Shown here one piece after another: positions 1 through 8,722 of a stretch of DNA of 64,000 nucleotides. A model generated the notes under the pieces. The model was not told the origin of the DNA. It ran no database searches and saw only the letters and a list, made by a program, of their open reading frames with translations. Position numbers and translations under genes: made by a program. Positions within the stretch are counted from its first letter, which is position 1, and the number at the start of each line of letters is the position of its first letter. Origin of the DNA: Shewanella ulleungensis (GTDB lineage: Bacteria > Pseudomonadota > Gammaproteobacteria > Enterobacterales > Shewanellaceae); contig NZ_BMQW01000005.1 of the NCBI RefSeq assembly GCF_014648315.1, positions 248,001-312,000 of the forward strand. Reading direction: 5' to 3'.

Positions 1-70
1 AAACGAAAACAAAAAAGTAACCCAATAAACGGCAACCTAGCCACTTAATCATTCAGAGGAGAATACAAAT

Positions 71-1042
71 ATGGTTCAACCTCTCATGTATTATCGAGTG
101 GCTGGGTTACTGTTATTTACTAGTCTCATAGGCGGTTGCAGTTCAAACTTGCCCGAATGTTCATCCGAGCTAATCACTTCGTGGCCTGACGCCGAGCAAC
201 AAATCAGCCAAGATATAACTCAACTTACCTCCGCAGAATTTCAAGGGCGTAAAACAGCCACAGCGGGCTCACAAGCCACGCAAGCATTTTTGATAGCACG
301 CTTTAATCAACTTGAGCTTAAGCCTTGGCGAACAGAATTTGCGATACCTTTTATTTTTGACTATCAATTCTCAACAGTAACGGGGACTAATTTAGTCGCC
401 ACTATTCCAGCAAAGGTACCATCACGTCGCTGGCGTATTATTACTGCCCATTACGATCATTTAGGCCAAAAAGGCAGTCAATTTTTTCCTGGGGCAGATG
501 ATAACGCCTCTGGGGTAGCGGGTATGCTCGCTATAGCCCAGCGTTGGCAACAGCACGCTCCAGTAGATGATATCAACTTGATGTTGGTCGCAACCGATGC
601 AGAAGAACCGGGATTATTTGGCAGTTACGCCTTAGTAAAGTTACTGCAACAAGATCCCACTGTTGAAGTGGAGTTAAGCGTTAATCTTGACATGATTGGA
701 CACCCTAATCGGCGCCGAGCGATATATATGGAAGGGGAAAAAAATCTACAGCAGTTTGAATATATTCAAGCACAATTGATGCAACAAACCCAATTATGCA
801 TTCGTACTCACCATCGTAAATTACTCAGCGGAAGCTTACAAAAAACCGATTGGTTAAGAGCATCAGATCATTATCCGTTTCACAAAGCGGGCTATAAATG
901 GGTGTATTTTGGCGTGCCGCCACATGCGCAATACCACACCGAAAATGACACAACAGACACCCTTGATATCGAATTTATCGTTGCCGTGGTCGAAACCGTA
1001 TATCAACTGTTAAGTATCGATAAACTCACTGTAACGCCATAA
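71..1042 (+). CDS. M28-family zinc aminopeptidase-like lipoprotein
   Basis: This is a predicted exported metallopeptidase of the M28 (aminopeptidase Y/S) family, 323 residues. The N-terminus is a lipoprotein signal with a lipobox ending LIGGC (Cys23), so the mature protein should be membrane-anchored and face the periplasm. Likely zinc ligands and catalytic residues are all visible: His127 in AHYDH, Asp143 in GADDNASG, the acidic pair at about 178-179 in DAEEPG, Asp207 in NLDMIG and His289 in QYHTEND. The start is supported by a GAGGAG ribosome site about 9 bases upstream. It sits alone ahead of deaD and no terminator follows it. The family call is firm; the substrate is unknown. Confidence 0.88.
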   Translation: MVQPLMYYRVAGLLLFTSLIGGCSSNLPECSSELITSWPDAEQQISQDITQLTSAEFQGRKTATAGSQATQAFLIARFNQLELKPWRTEFAIPFIFDYQFSTVTGTNLVATIPAKVPSRRWRIITAHYDHLGQKGSQFFPGADDNASGVAGMLAIAQRWQQHAPVDDINLMLVATDAEEPGLFGSYALVKLLQQDPTVEVELSVNLDMIGHPNRRRAIYMEGEKNLQQFEYIQAQLMQQTQLCIRTHHRKLLSGSLQKTDWLRASDHYPFHKAGYKWVYFGVPPHAQYHTENDTTDTLDIEFIVAVVETVYQLLSIDKLTVTP

Positions 1043-1161
1043 ACACACCATAACATGCAACAAGCGCTCATTTTTCAAGCAATTACTGCGTGCCATAAAT
1101 CAAGAATCAGGCCAATCTTAACTATTATTGTGCAAATTAAGGTTTATTTTTAGTTTTTACG

Positions 1162-1190
1162 TGGTCAAATCGCATACTTGCTGCTATAAT
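1162..1190 (+). promoter_or_regulatory. Predicted sigma-70 promoter of deaD
   Basis: A perfect -10 hexamer TATAAT lies at 1185-1190, preceded by TGC (an extended -10). A 4/6 -35 match, TGGTCA, lies at 1162-1167 with 17-bp spacing. Transcription would begin near 1197, leaving a leader of roughly 100 nt before deaD. This is pattern recognition only. Confidence 0.6.
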
Positions 1191-1250
1191 ATGCCCCCTT
1201 ATCGGCGCGGGAAATCGACACGGGGTTGATTTTCTGTCTGTGAAACTTTA

Positions 1251-1273
1251 GCACGAGCTTCCGAACTTCGTGC
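1251..1273 (+). promoter_or_regulatory. Stem-loop in the deaD 5' leader
   Basis: GCACGA (1251-1256) pairs with TCGTGC (1268-1273) in the predicted leader, about 22 bases before the start codon. The Shine-Dalgarno element is weak (AAGG at 1282-1285). Long structured leaders are known for the cold-induced deaD/csdA gene of enterobacteria, so a temperature-sensitive leader is possible here. That role is inferred. Confidence 0.35.
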
Positions 1274-1295
1274 GCATCCACAAGGCTACAACTCA

Positions 1296-3164
1296 ATGTC
1301 ATCCAATGAAAGAACTTTCCGCGAACTCGGCCTGTCTGAGTATTTGTTGCGTTCACTTGACGAGCTTGGTTATGAAAAACCAACTCCAATTCAGTCTGCT
1401 AGTATCGACCCGCTTATGGCTGGTAAAGATATTATCGGTCAAGCGCAAACCGGTACAGGTAAAACAGGTGCTTTTGCCCTGCCTTTACTAAACAAAATCG
1501 ACATGAAAATCAATGCTCCACAGATTTTAGTGTTGGCTCCAACTCGTGAACTAGCCGTTCAGGTTGCAGAAGCTTTTGGTAGCTATGCAAAACACATGAA
1601 AGGCTTCCACGTACTGCCGATTTACGGTGGTCAAAGCATGCAACAACAGTTAAACGCCCTTAAGCGTGGCCCACAAGTGATTGTTGGTACACCTGGTCGT
1701 GTAATGGATCACATGCGTCGTGGCACACTAAAATTAGACTCATTAAAAGCATTAGTGCTTGATGAAGCTGATGAAATGTTAAAAATGGGCTTCATCGATG
1801 ATATCGAATGGGTATTAGAGCACAAGCCTGCTGACAGCCAACTTGCATTATTCTCAGCAACTATGCCAGAGCAAATCAAGCGCGTAGCAGCTAAGCATTT
1901 GAACAATCCAGTTAACATCAGCATTGCTGCCAGCCACACAACGGTAGAGTCAATTGACCAACGTTATGTGCAAGTATCACAACACAACAAACTTGAAGCG
2001 TTAGTTCGCGTATTAGAAGTTGAAAATACTGAAGGTATTATCATTTTCGTACGTACACGTAATAGCTGTGTTGAATTAGCAGAAAAATTAGAAGCACGCG
2101 GTTACGCATCATCACCACTACACGGTGACATGAACCAGCAAGCACGTGAGCGTGCTGTTGACCAATTAAAACGCGGCAAGCTAGACATTTTGATCGCGAC
2201 TGACGTTGCGGCACGTGGTTTAGACGTTGAGCGTATTGGCCACGTTGTAAACTACGATATTCCTTATGATTCAGAAGCCTATGTACACCGTATCGGTCGT
2301 ACTGGCCGTGCTGGCCGTACTGGTATGGCAATCTTGTTTGTAACCAACCGTGAAATGCGTATGTTACGCACTATCGAACGCGCTACAAACAGCCGTATTT
2401 CGCCAATGAAAGTCCCTAGCCCTGAAACTGTTGCAGAGCGTCGTTTATCTCGTTTAGGCGAGCAAATCCAAGAAACCATCAATGGCGACTTAGATTTCAT
2501 GAAAAACGCAGTGGCTGAATTATGCCAACAGCTTGAAGTTGATACAGACTTACTTGCTGCAGCATTGTTACAACAAGTGCAGCAAGAACGTCCATTACAA
2601 TTACCAACTATTACTGAACGTCAACGTGACTCACGTGACGAGCGCAGTGATCGTGGTAGCGACCGCGGTGACCGCAACAGCGACCGTGGTGACCGTCCAC
2701 GTCGTGAACGTAGTGATCGCAGCAGCCGTCCAGCACCAACCAGCTTTGGTAGTGCAGACACACTAAAAGATAACCCAGACGTTAAAATGAACCGTTATGT
2801 TATCGATGTGGGTCGTGAAAATGGCGTTGGTGTAGGTAACATCGTTGGTGCTATCGCTAACGAAGCTAACATTGACAGCCGTTTCATTGGTCAAATCCAA
2901 TTATTCGACCAAGTAACGACTGTTGACTTACCAGACGGAATGCCAAAAGACATCCTTGCTCACCTAAGAAAGGTGCGTGTATGTGGTCGTCCGTTAAACA
3001 TTCGTGAAGCTGGCGATGAAGTATTTGTAGACTCAGGCCGTGGTGCTCCACGCAAGCCTCGTAGCGACCGCCCTCGTGGTGATCGTCCACGTGGTGACCG
3101 TCCTGCCGGCGACCGTCCTGCAAGTGTTGAACGTCGTCCACGTAAGCCACGCGACAACGGTTAA
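1296..3164 (+). CDS. deaD: ATP-dependent DEAD-box RNA helicase DeaD/CsdA
   Basis: This is a 622-residue cytoplasmic RNA helicase of the DeaD (CsdA) type, which in homologues helps ribosome assembly and mRNA decay, especially in the cold. Motifs in order are a Q motif (PTPIQ, about 29-33), Walker A (AQTGTGKT, about 50-57), PTREL, DEAD at 156-159, SAT at 187-189 and HRIGRTGRAGR in the second RecA lobe. After the core comes an Arg/Asp/Gly-rich spacer (about 440-490), then the DbpA-type RNA-binding domain (about 500-580), then a second basic tail with repeated PRGDRP units. The tail DNA is itself repetitive. A terminator follows immediately, so the gene is probably monocistronic. Confidence 0.97.
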   Translation: MSSNERTFRELGLSEYLLRSLDELGYEKPTPIQSASIDPLMAGKDIIGQAQTGTGKTGAFALPLLNKIDMKINAPQILVLAPTRELAVQVAEAFGSYAKHMKGFHVLPIYGGQSMQQQLNALKRGPQVIVGTPGRVMDHMRRGTLKLDSLKALVLDEADEMLKMGFIDDIEWVLEHKPADSQLALFSATMPEQIKRVAAKHLNNPVNISIAASHTTVESIDQRYVQVSQHNKLEALVRVLEVENTEGIIIFVRTRNSCVELAEKLEARGYASSPLHGDMNQQARERAVDQLKRGKLDILIATDVAARGLDVERIGHVVNYDIPYDSEAYVHRIGRTGRAGRTGMAILFVTNREMRMLRTIERATNSRISPMKVPSPETVAERRLSRLGEQIQETINGDLDFMKNAVAELCQQLEVDTDLLAAALLQQVQQERPLQLPTITERQRDSRDERSDRGSDRGDRNSDRGDRPRRERSDRSSRPAPTSFGSADTLKDNPDVKMNRYVIDVGRENGVGVGNIVGAIANEANIDSRFIGQIQLFDQVTTVDLPDGMPKDILAHLRKVRVCGRPLNIREAGDEVFVDSGRGAPRKPRSDRPRGDRPRGDRPAGDRPASVERRPRKPRDNG

Positions 3165-3185
3165 TCATTCAGTTGAATGACACAA

Positions 3186-3213
3186 AAAAATGGAGCCTAA
3201 GGGCTCCATTTTT
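3186..3213 (+). terminator. Rho-independent terminator after deaD
   Basis: The stem TGGAGCC / GGCTCCA with a short loop is flanked by A-run and T-run (AAAAA...TTTTT) and starts about 20 bases after the deaD stop codon. Confidence 0.88.
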
Positions 3214-3276
3214 GTTTTCTGCATTTGGTTAAACCCATTTTTTTATAAGTTAAGAATGATAAAACCAATTAACACT

Positions 3277-3480
3277 AATTAACCTGAGTTCGGGATAAGG
3301 AATGAACTTATATCATTTAAAATCAACACGTTACCCACCCTCACTTTCAAGCTTGTCATTTGTTCTGCTAACAAGGCGAATTGACGCGTCAATAGCTAGC
3401 CTATTGCAAGTCGATTCAACGCAGTTAGCAGGGCAAAGGACTGTTTGAAAGGCGTTTATTATCCCGATTTCAGGTTAATT
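3277..3480. mobile_element. MITE-like element with 20-bp terminal inverted repeats
   Basis: The intergenic interval carries a 204-bp block bounded by near-perfect inverted repeats: TTAACCTGAGTTCGGGATAA at 3279-3298 and its complement at 3459-3478 with 18/20 matches. The match extends outward by AATT on both ends. A second, imperfect inverted repeat lies inside (about 3343-3370 against 3422-3449, around CTGCTAAC/GTTAGCAG), so the whole block can fold into a long stem. There is no ORF. This architecture is typical of non-autonomous transposon derivatives or large intergenic repeats. I could not confirm copy number or a parent transposase. Confidence 0.6.
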
Positions 3481-3549
3481 AATTTGGCAACTAAAGGGAT
3501 GTAGGTAATATAATTACTCTCGAATGAATTAACCCGATAGGTAATCTAA

Positions 3550-3714
3550 ATGGATTTTTTAGCCTTCATTTTACAGATAGTTGGTGGCTCGTCACCTATG
3601 GATCTAGCTCAATCAGCTAAACAAGATAAAACTTTATTGTGGATGATTATCATTGGCGGCGTGATTTTTAGCGCATTCTTCTTAATGCTCTATTATCTTG
3701 CTAGTCAATACTAA
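3550..3714 (+). CDS. Small single-pass membrane protein (54 aa)
   Basis: This is a short ORF of 54 codons that encodes a plausible membrane peptide. A modest hydrophobic N-terminus (MDFLAFILQIVGG) is followed by a polar stretch with AKQDK, then one strong transmembrane helix (about residues 30-50, LLWMIIIGGVIFSAFFLML) and a short tail. An AGG sits about 10 bases upstream of the ATG. The gene lies 8 bases from the convergent DMT transporter gene and just past the MITE-like element. The charge pattern (polar/Lys before the helix) looks like a real membrane peptide rather than chance coding. The function is unknown. Confidence 0.6.
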   Translation: MDFLAFILQIVGGSSPMDLAQSAKQDKTLLWMIIIGGVIFSAFFLMLYYLASQY

Positions 3715-3721
3715 ACAAAAA

Positions 3722-4690
3722 CTACAATACAGTTCTAAACGCTTTTGCCTGCTTACGCTTTTGATACATAGGAACGATTTGCACCGTAAATACTGCGCAT
3801 ACAATCAACACAATGCCCATCAATGATAATAAATCGATATTGGCACTGCTAAAGACTTCGCTCCACCAGCCTAAACTCACGACAATCTCAGTAGCCGTAA
3901 AACTCAATACTGGCGTTAACGATAACATGGCACTCACTTGCGCCGTCGGCCAATAATGTAACGCCTGACCAAAACAGCCATAAGCAATTAAGGTGTTAGC
4001 ACCACAAAATAATACTATCCACCATTGGTTTAATGTCATGGCCTCAAACTGACTAAAATCGCAAAACGGCGCCATAGCAACAATACCTAATGCATAGATA
4101 AATAACAGCACATTACTGGGCGACAACTGTTGGCTCATCGATTTTTGTAATAGCGCATAACTGGTCCACGACATCACCGAAAATTGTACAATCATAATGC
4201 CGATAAGCACTTGCTGATCACGAGCTTGATCCATATCGAGCTGCGGATGGAAAAACATCAACATGCCAAGTGCAAGCGTGGCAAAACAACTGAGCTGAAA
4301 AGCATTAAAACGTTCTTTAAAAAATAATACGCCACCAAATGCCAAGAAAAATGGTGCTGTTTGAAAGTTAAGTTGCGCAGTACCTGGCGCTAAGTATCCC
4401 AGTGAATACACAAAAGACACGTAATTACACATCAACAACACACCAGCCAACGTCAGTTTCAACCAAGTAAATCTTGGTAATCCTACAAATTGCCGTAGTG
4501 CACCCAATTTCCATTGAATCAACAATGTCACAACTAGCGCCATTAAAAAGCGAAACCAAGTTAATGTCACTGGAGTAATAAAACCGCCAGACAACTTTAA
4601 TGCTATAGGTAAAATGCCCCAAAAAAACACCGCTATAGAAACAAAAATTAATCCTAAACGAGTATTCGCGCTTTCTTGATTGCTGTTCAC
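3722..4690 (-). CDS. EamA/DMT-superfamily metabolite transporter
   Basis: This 322-residue inner-membrane protein has about ten hydrophobic helices arranged as two EamA repeats, typical of drug/metabolite transporters that export amino acids, metabolites or drugs. The first repeat starts with GLIFVSIAVFFWG, followed by the characteristic loop TWFRF. The second starts near residue 165 after a central hydrophilic loop (HPQLDMDQARDQ). The C-terminus is basic (QKRKQAKAF) and should be cytoplasmic. It is divergent from purC with about 208 bp between them. The substrate cannot be read from sequence. Confidence 0.88.
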   Translation of the reverse strand: MNSNQESANTRLGLIFVSIAVFFWGILPIALKLSGGFITPVTLTWFRFLMALVVTLLIQWKLGALRQFVGLPRFTWLKLTLAGVLLMCNYVSFVYSLGYLAPGTAQLNFQTAPFFLAFGGVLFFKERFNAFQLSCFATLALGMLMFFHPQLDMDQARDQQVLIGIMIVQFSVMSWTSYALLQKSMSQQLSPSNVLLFIYALGIVAMAPFCDFSQFEAMTLNQWWIVLFCGANTLIAYGCFGQALHYWPTAQVSAMLSLTPVLSFTATEIVVSLGWWSEVFSSANIDLLSLMGIVLIVCAVFTVQIVPMYQKRKQAKAFRTVL

Positions 4691-4822
4691 GTTGGTTTAT
4701 CCATAACATCATTAAGGCGTGAATTTTGCCTGATTAACCTAATAAAGTCTTTATCTAGAAAGGCTAACCTTATGGTTGATTGTTCGCATAACAAAAAAGC
4801 CTATTTTAGCCACTCCTTTTAT

Positions 4823-4851
4823 CGTGCAAACGCTTTGAATGCAGGTAAAAT
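4823..4851 (+). promoter_or_regulatory. Candidate PurR operator and -10 of purC
   Basis: GTGCAAACGCTTTGAA at about 4824-4839 resembles the gammaproteobacterial PurR box (consensus around GCAAACGTTTGC). A -10-like TAAAAT follows at 4846-4851, so a bound repressor would overlap the promoter. The match is imperfect and the assignment rests on the known PurR control of pur genes. Confidence 0.4.
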
Positions 4852-4898
4852 AGCCGCCATAAAAAACCTATGTGCCCTACTACCTAAGGAACACTCGC

Positions 4899-6002
4899 AT
4901 GAGTCTTGCCGATTCCGTTCTTGCCGTGAACAATGATTTACCTATCCGTACCGACAAGCCAGTCCACAGTGGCAAAGTTCGCAGTGTTTATTGGTTAACC
5001 GATACCGATAGCCGTCGCTTGATCCGCGATAAAGGTTACGATGTCCCAGAAGACACTCCTCTGGCGATTATGGTGATCAGTGACCGAATCTCTGCATTTG
5101 ATTGTATTTTCCATGGCGAAGGTAATTTGCAAGGTATTCCAGGTAAAGGCGCTGCATTGAATGCGATTTCCAACCACTGGTTTGGCTTATTTGCTGAAAA
5201 CAATTTAGCCGATAGCCATATTTTAGATATTCCACACCCGTTTGTGTGGATAGTACAAAAAGCCCGTCCAATTAAAGTTGAAGCGATTTGTCGCCAATAC
5301 ATTACTGGATCAATGTGGCGCGCCTACTCAAAAGGCGAGCGGGTATTTTGTGGCATCACTTTGCCAGAAGGCTTAACTAAAGATCAAAAACTGCCAGAGT
5401 TACTGATCACTCCTTCAACCAAAGGCATTTTAACTGGTATTCCAGGCGTGCCTGCGCAGGATGACGTAAATATCAGTCGCAGCGACATTGAAGCCAACTA
5501 TCAGGCATTCGGTTTTGAAAAGCCACAAGATATCGACCTATATGAAACCTTGCTCAAACAAGGTTTCAAAGTTATTTCTGACGCGCTAGCAAAACTTGAT
5601 CAGGTATTTGTCGATACTAAGTTTGAATTTGGCTACGTCAATGACAAAAATGGCCAATCAAAACTAATTTACATGGATGAAGTTGGTACGCCTGACTCAT
5701 CACGTATTTGGGACGGCGCCGCATATCGCGACGGTAAGATTGTTGAAAACTCAAAAGAAGGCTTCCGTCAGTTCTTACTGAATCATTTTGACGATGCCGA
5801 CATTCTATTAAACAAAGACAGAATGCCTGAGCGTGAAGCCCTTGCCCGTGACAATGACCTGCCACTTGAAGCCATGATGAACGTGTCGCGTACCTACACA
5901 GGCGTGGCTGAAAAAGTTACCGGTAGTGGCATTGCATTACCAGCAAACCCTAAAGCGGACATAATCAAAGTGCTGCGTGAGCAATATGATTTAATCGATT
6001 AA
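4899..6002 (+). CDS. purC: Phosphoribosylaminoimidazole-succinocarboxamide synthase
   Basis: This is SAICAR synthase, which joins aspartate to CAIR with ATP hydrolysis in de novo purine synthesis, in the cytoplasm. The product is 367 residues, the long form found in Vibrio and Shewanella rather than the roughly 237-residue E. coli form. Family landmarks are [10 protein letters not shown] near residue 27, SDRISAFD, the catalytic-site stretch [14 protein letters not shown], and [10 protein letters not shown] chose the ATG at 4899 because AAGGA stands 8 bases upstream. An in-frame GTG at 4872 would add nine residues without a ribosome site. The gene appears monocistronic, with a terminator directly downstream. 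Confidence 0.96.
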   Translation: MSLADSVLAVNNDLPIRTDKPVHSGKVRSVYWLTDTDSRRLIRDKGYDVPEDTPLAIMVISDRISAFDCIFHGEGNLQGIPGKGAALNAISNHWFGLFAENNLADSHILDIPHPFVWIVQKARPIKVEAICRQYITGSMWRAYSKGERVFCGITLPEGLTKDQKLPELLITPSTKGILTGIPGVPAQDDVNISRSDIEANYQAFGFEKPQDIDLYETLLKQGFKVISDALAKLDQVFVDTKFEFGYVNDKNGQSKLIYMDEVGTPDSSRIWDGAAYRDGKIVENSKEGFRQFLLNHFDDADILLNKDRMPEREALARDNDLPLEAMMNVSRTYTGVAEKVTGSGIALPANPKADIIKVLREQYDLID

Positions 6003-6035
6003 TCTGATAACTAATCAACCTGCGCTCGGGGAAAT

Positions 6036-6066
6036 AAAAAGGATGACACTATGGTCATCCTTTTTT
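6036..6066. terminator. Bidirectional terminator between purC and exeM
   Basis: GGATGAC / GTCATCC form a stem with a short loop, with A-run before and T-run after. It lies between convergent genes and could serve both. Confidence 0.85.
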
Positions 6067-6091
6067 ATTAATGCTTAGCCGTTAGTAAAAA

Positions 6092-8707
6092 TTAACTGCG
6101 ACGGCGTAAGCCTAATGCACCTAATAACATCAATGCGAAGTAGCCTAAGCTGCCACCATCACTGTATTTCTCTGGTTCTACTGGATCTGGTGTAGGTGTT
6201 ACGACTGGCGCTGGGTAGCTTAATGCAATGATCACTGGGTCGTGATCAGATGCTGAAAATGCATTTTCAGACTTCGCTAACTCACCCGTGTACTTGCTGC
6301 CATATTCAAACAGGTTCGATTCAACCGAGTTAATGTGCCAATCATCAATACCGACTAACTTAGCTGCTAAGCTCGCATTACCTAACGCGTGGTCTAAATT
6401 ACCTAATTCACCGTTGTAGCTATATGAGTAAGTGTCTGCACCGTGCGCTTGAGTATTTAAGTTAATTAATCCGTAACCTTTATCAATAACACTGCCTTCA
6501 CGTTCATACACTTTACCGTCTAAGGTAGTCCAAGATGCTGTGCGAATTACATGGTCAGTTGCTGATGCATCATAGTCTGTTAATACCGCGACAGGATCTT
6601 CTTTGCCATAAGCATTTAAGTCACCAATCACTAAAACATCGCCATTAACATCTTTAAGTGACTCACCTAATACTTTGGCAGCTGATACGCGAAAAGCATT
6701 ACATTTGCCTTGTAAATCAGCAGGCTCAGAGTTGTCATTAAACTCTGCCCAGTCTTCAACACAACCTGAACCTTTCGATTTAAGGTGATTAACCACAACA
6801 GTTAGGGTTTCGTCATTGATACTAAAGCTTTGCACTAAGCTATGACGTTGAAATACGTTATAGCTAGGGCTAGATTCAACGACATCACCTTGTTCACGAG
6901 TTTCAGCACCTTCAGCAGCGTGCTGCTCTGGTGTCGCAATAACTTGTGCTGCTCCATTTAAACTAATGCGTGCAGGGCGATATAGCATGCCAACAGTAAT
7001 GGCATCACTGCCAATATACTTACCGTCATACTTGTCAGCATCTTCAATTTCAACAAAGCGATATGCTTGCTCGTCTGTCAGTTCAGCATTTAATGCATCA
7101 ACTAAGTTTTGAATCGCACTTAGCTCGCCAAAACCGTTGTTAGCAATTTCCATTAAACCAACAACATCAGCATTCATAGCAACTAGCGCAGTCACAATCT
7201 TGGTGCGTTGTAATACCATTTCGTCTTCAGTTAATGCGCCGCGGTTACTGTTTGATGGGTTAGCATCGCCACCCACAGCGTCATTAAAGAAGTTAAGTAC
7301 GTTAAAGCTTGCAACACGAATGTCGCCCATGTCTGCCACAGTTGGTGCATCGGTGCGATCATCAACACGGATAAAGTCACCCGCAGTGATAGTATTAGTC
7401 GCTAGAAGACGGTATGAACTGTAGCTGTAGCCAATGACACCTTCAAGATTAGTTAACTGATCACCAACGCGGATATAACCTGTTTCTGCATTAAAGTCAG
7501 GGAAGTAAGGCACTTCGCCGTCTTTGGCCTTATAGTCAGACTCAACAAATAGCTGGTTAACTAAATTGGCTTCACTTAATGCTACCGCTTCTGCTGAGTT
7601 TGGCTCAAATACTTGAGTCGGTTTCATTAAGGGGGCTTTATGCGATAACACCATGTTGTTGCGATAGCTTGAGTAATCGAAACTAAAGGTACGAGTGACT
7701 TTCATGTCACTGCCTGCATCTAGCTTCACTTTCATGCCTTCAACGCGCTCTAATGCTTGTGCAAGAGTTTCGCCATCAGCCACATAGAATTCAACAGCAG
7801 CAGGTACATCACCTAATACACCCACTTCAAATTTTTGATCGTCTTTAATATCAATTTGAGTTGAGCCGAAATACTCTTTAACTTTACCTTGCACACACAC
7901 TTCAGTACCAGGTTGAACAGTGTCTGGTGCAGCTTCGTTCAAATAAACAAAAATACCGTCAGAAGTATATGGAGAACCGTCACCTTGAGCATCTTGAATA
8001 AAGAAACCTTTATATAAACTGTCACTTCTAGCGCTAACAATGCCTTTAACGGTCACTTCATTAGCCGACTCATAGCTGCCACTAACGATTAATGGGCTTG
8101 AATCACCTGCGCCTTGGATGTCATAAATATTGGTAAGTGTAGCGCCATTACAGGTAAACGTGCTTGGCTCTGGAGCCTCTGCAGCTTCTAGCGTACCTAA
8201 ACCACCAAAAGTATCTTTTTCTAGCTCAACCCATTGGGCGGCAGCGTAAGTTGTACTTGCTGTTAAAGCGTCCAAATTACGTTGAAAGGTAGTATCTAGT
8301 CCCCAGCCACTTGGCGTAGGAATATCGCCAATCACATCAACCAATACACCGTCTTTTAATAGGCCAACTGCATCGCCGCCATTAAAATAAAGGTTACCGG
8401 TCATTGAGTCGGTACCGGCTGGCAAAGTAATTGCCGCACTTGGATGTAAAACCACTTTGATGCTTTTCGCTGCAATAGAATCAGCAAGGTCGACCATATC
8501 TGTCGGTGTTGTATCGCCGTCTTTATAACGGACTAATTTATAACCTGTTAAATCAACGGCTGCGTCACCGTTGTTATAAAGCTCAATAGCTTTGTTGTTT
8601 GAGCTACCTTCAACGTATTCACTAATAAGCACATCTGCATTTGCCATCATTGGCAATGCAGCGGCTACTGCGAGTGAAACAGCCGTTAGTTTCGTCAGTC
8701 CTTTCAT
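6092..8707 (-). CDS. exeM: ExeM/NucH-family extracellular endonuclease with GlyGly-CTERM
   Basis: This is a large secreted nuclease (871 residues) of the type that degrades extracellular DNA and affects biofilms in Shewanella. A Sec signal peptide (MKGLTKLTAVSLAVAAALPMM...ANA) is followed by a lamin-tail domain (VLISEYVEGSSNNKAIELYN, residues about 25-150), an OB-fold-like region (about 200-320) and an endonuclease/exonuclease/phosphatase domain (about 450-830) with VASFNVLNFF, NHLKSKGSGC, GDLNAYG and SDHDPVI. The C-terminus is a GlyGly-CTERM signal: a GGS motif, a short hydrophobic helix and a basic RRR end, the target of rhombosortase-type processing. I chose the ATG at 8707 because it opens the signal peptide; the upstream in-frame extension is charged and Cys-rich. 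It is divergent from the chemoreceptor. Confidence 0.93.
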   Translation of the reverse strand: MKGLTKLTAVSLAVAAALPMMANADVLISEYVEGSSNNKAIELYNNGDAAVDLTGYKLVRYKDGDTTPTDMVDLADSIAAKSIKVVLHPSAAITLPAGTDSMTGNLYFNGGDAVGLLKDGVLVDVIGDIPTPSGWGLDTTFQRNLDALTASTTYAAAQWVELEKDTFGGLGTLEAAEAPEPSTFTCNGATLTNIYDIQGAGDSSPLIVSGSYESANEVTVKGIVSARSDSLYKGFFIQDAQGDGSPYTSDGIFVYLNEAAPDTVQPGTEVCVQGKVKEYFGSTQIDIKDDQKFEVGVLGDVPAAVEFYVADGETLAQALERVEGMKVKLDAGSDMKVTRTFSFDYSSYRNNMVLSHKAPLMKPTQVFEPNSAEAVALSEANLVNQLFVESDYKAKDGEVPYFPDFNAETGYIRVGDQLTNLEGVIGYSYSSYRLLATNTITAGDFIRVDDRTDAPTVADMGDIRVASFNVLNFFNDAVGGDANPSNSNRGALTEDEMVLQRTKIVTALVAMNADVVGLMEIANNGFGELSAIQNLVDALNAELTDEQAYRFVEIEDADKYDGKYIGSDAITVGMLYRPARISLNGAAQVIATPEQHAAEGAETREQGDVVESSPSYNVFQRHSLVQSFSINDETLTVVVNHLKSKGSGCVEDWAEFNDNSEPADLQGKCNAFRVSAAKVLGESLKDVNGDVLVIGDLNAYGKEDPVAVLTDYDASATDHVIRTASWTTLDGKVYEREGSVIDKGYGLINLNTQAHGADTYSYSYNGELGNLDHALGNASLAAKLVGIDDWHINSVESNLFEYGSKYTGELAKSENAFSASDHDPVIIALSYPAPVVTPTPDPVEPEKYSDGGSLGYFALMLLGALGLRRRS

Positions 8708-8722
8708 ATTTTTAACCCCATA

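Noticed and set aside
4872..4898. Upstream GTG start for purC
   Set aside because: It lacks a ribosome site, and the AAGGA just before ATG 4899 supports the shorter start.
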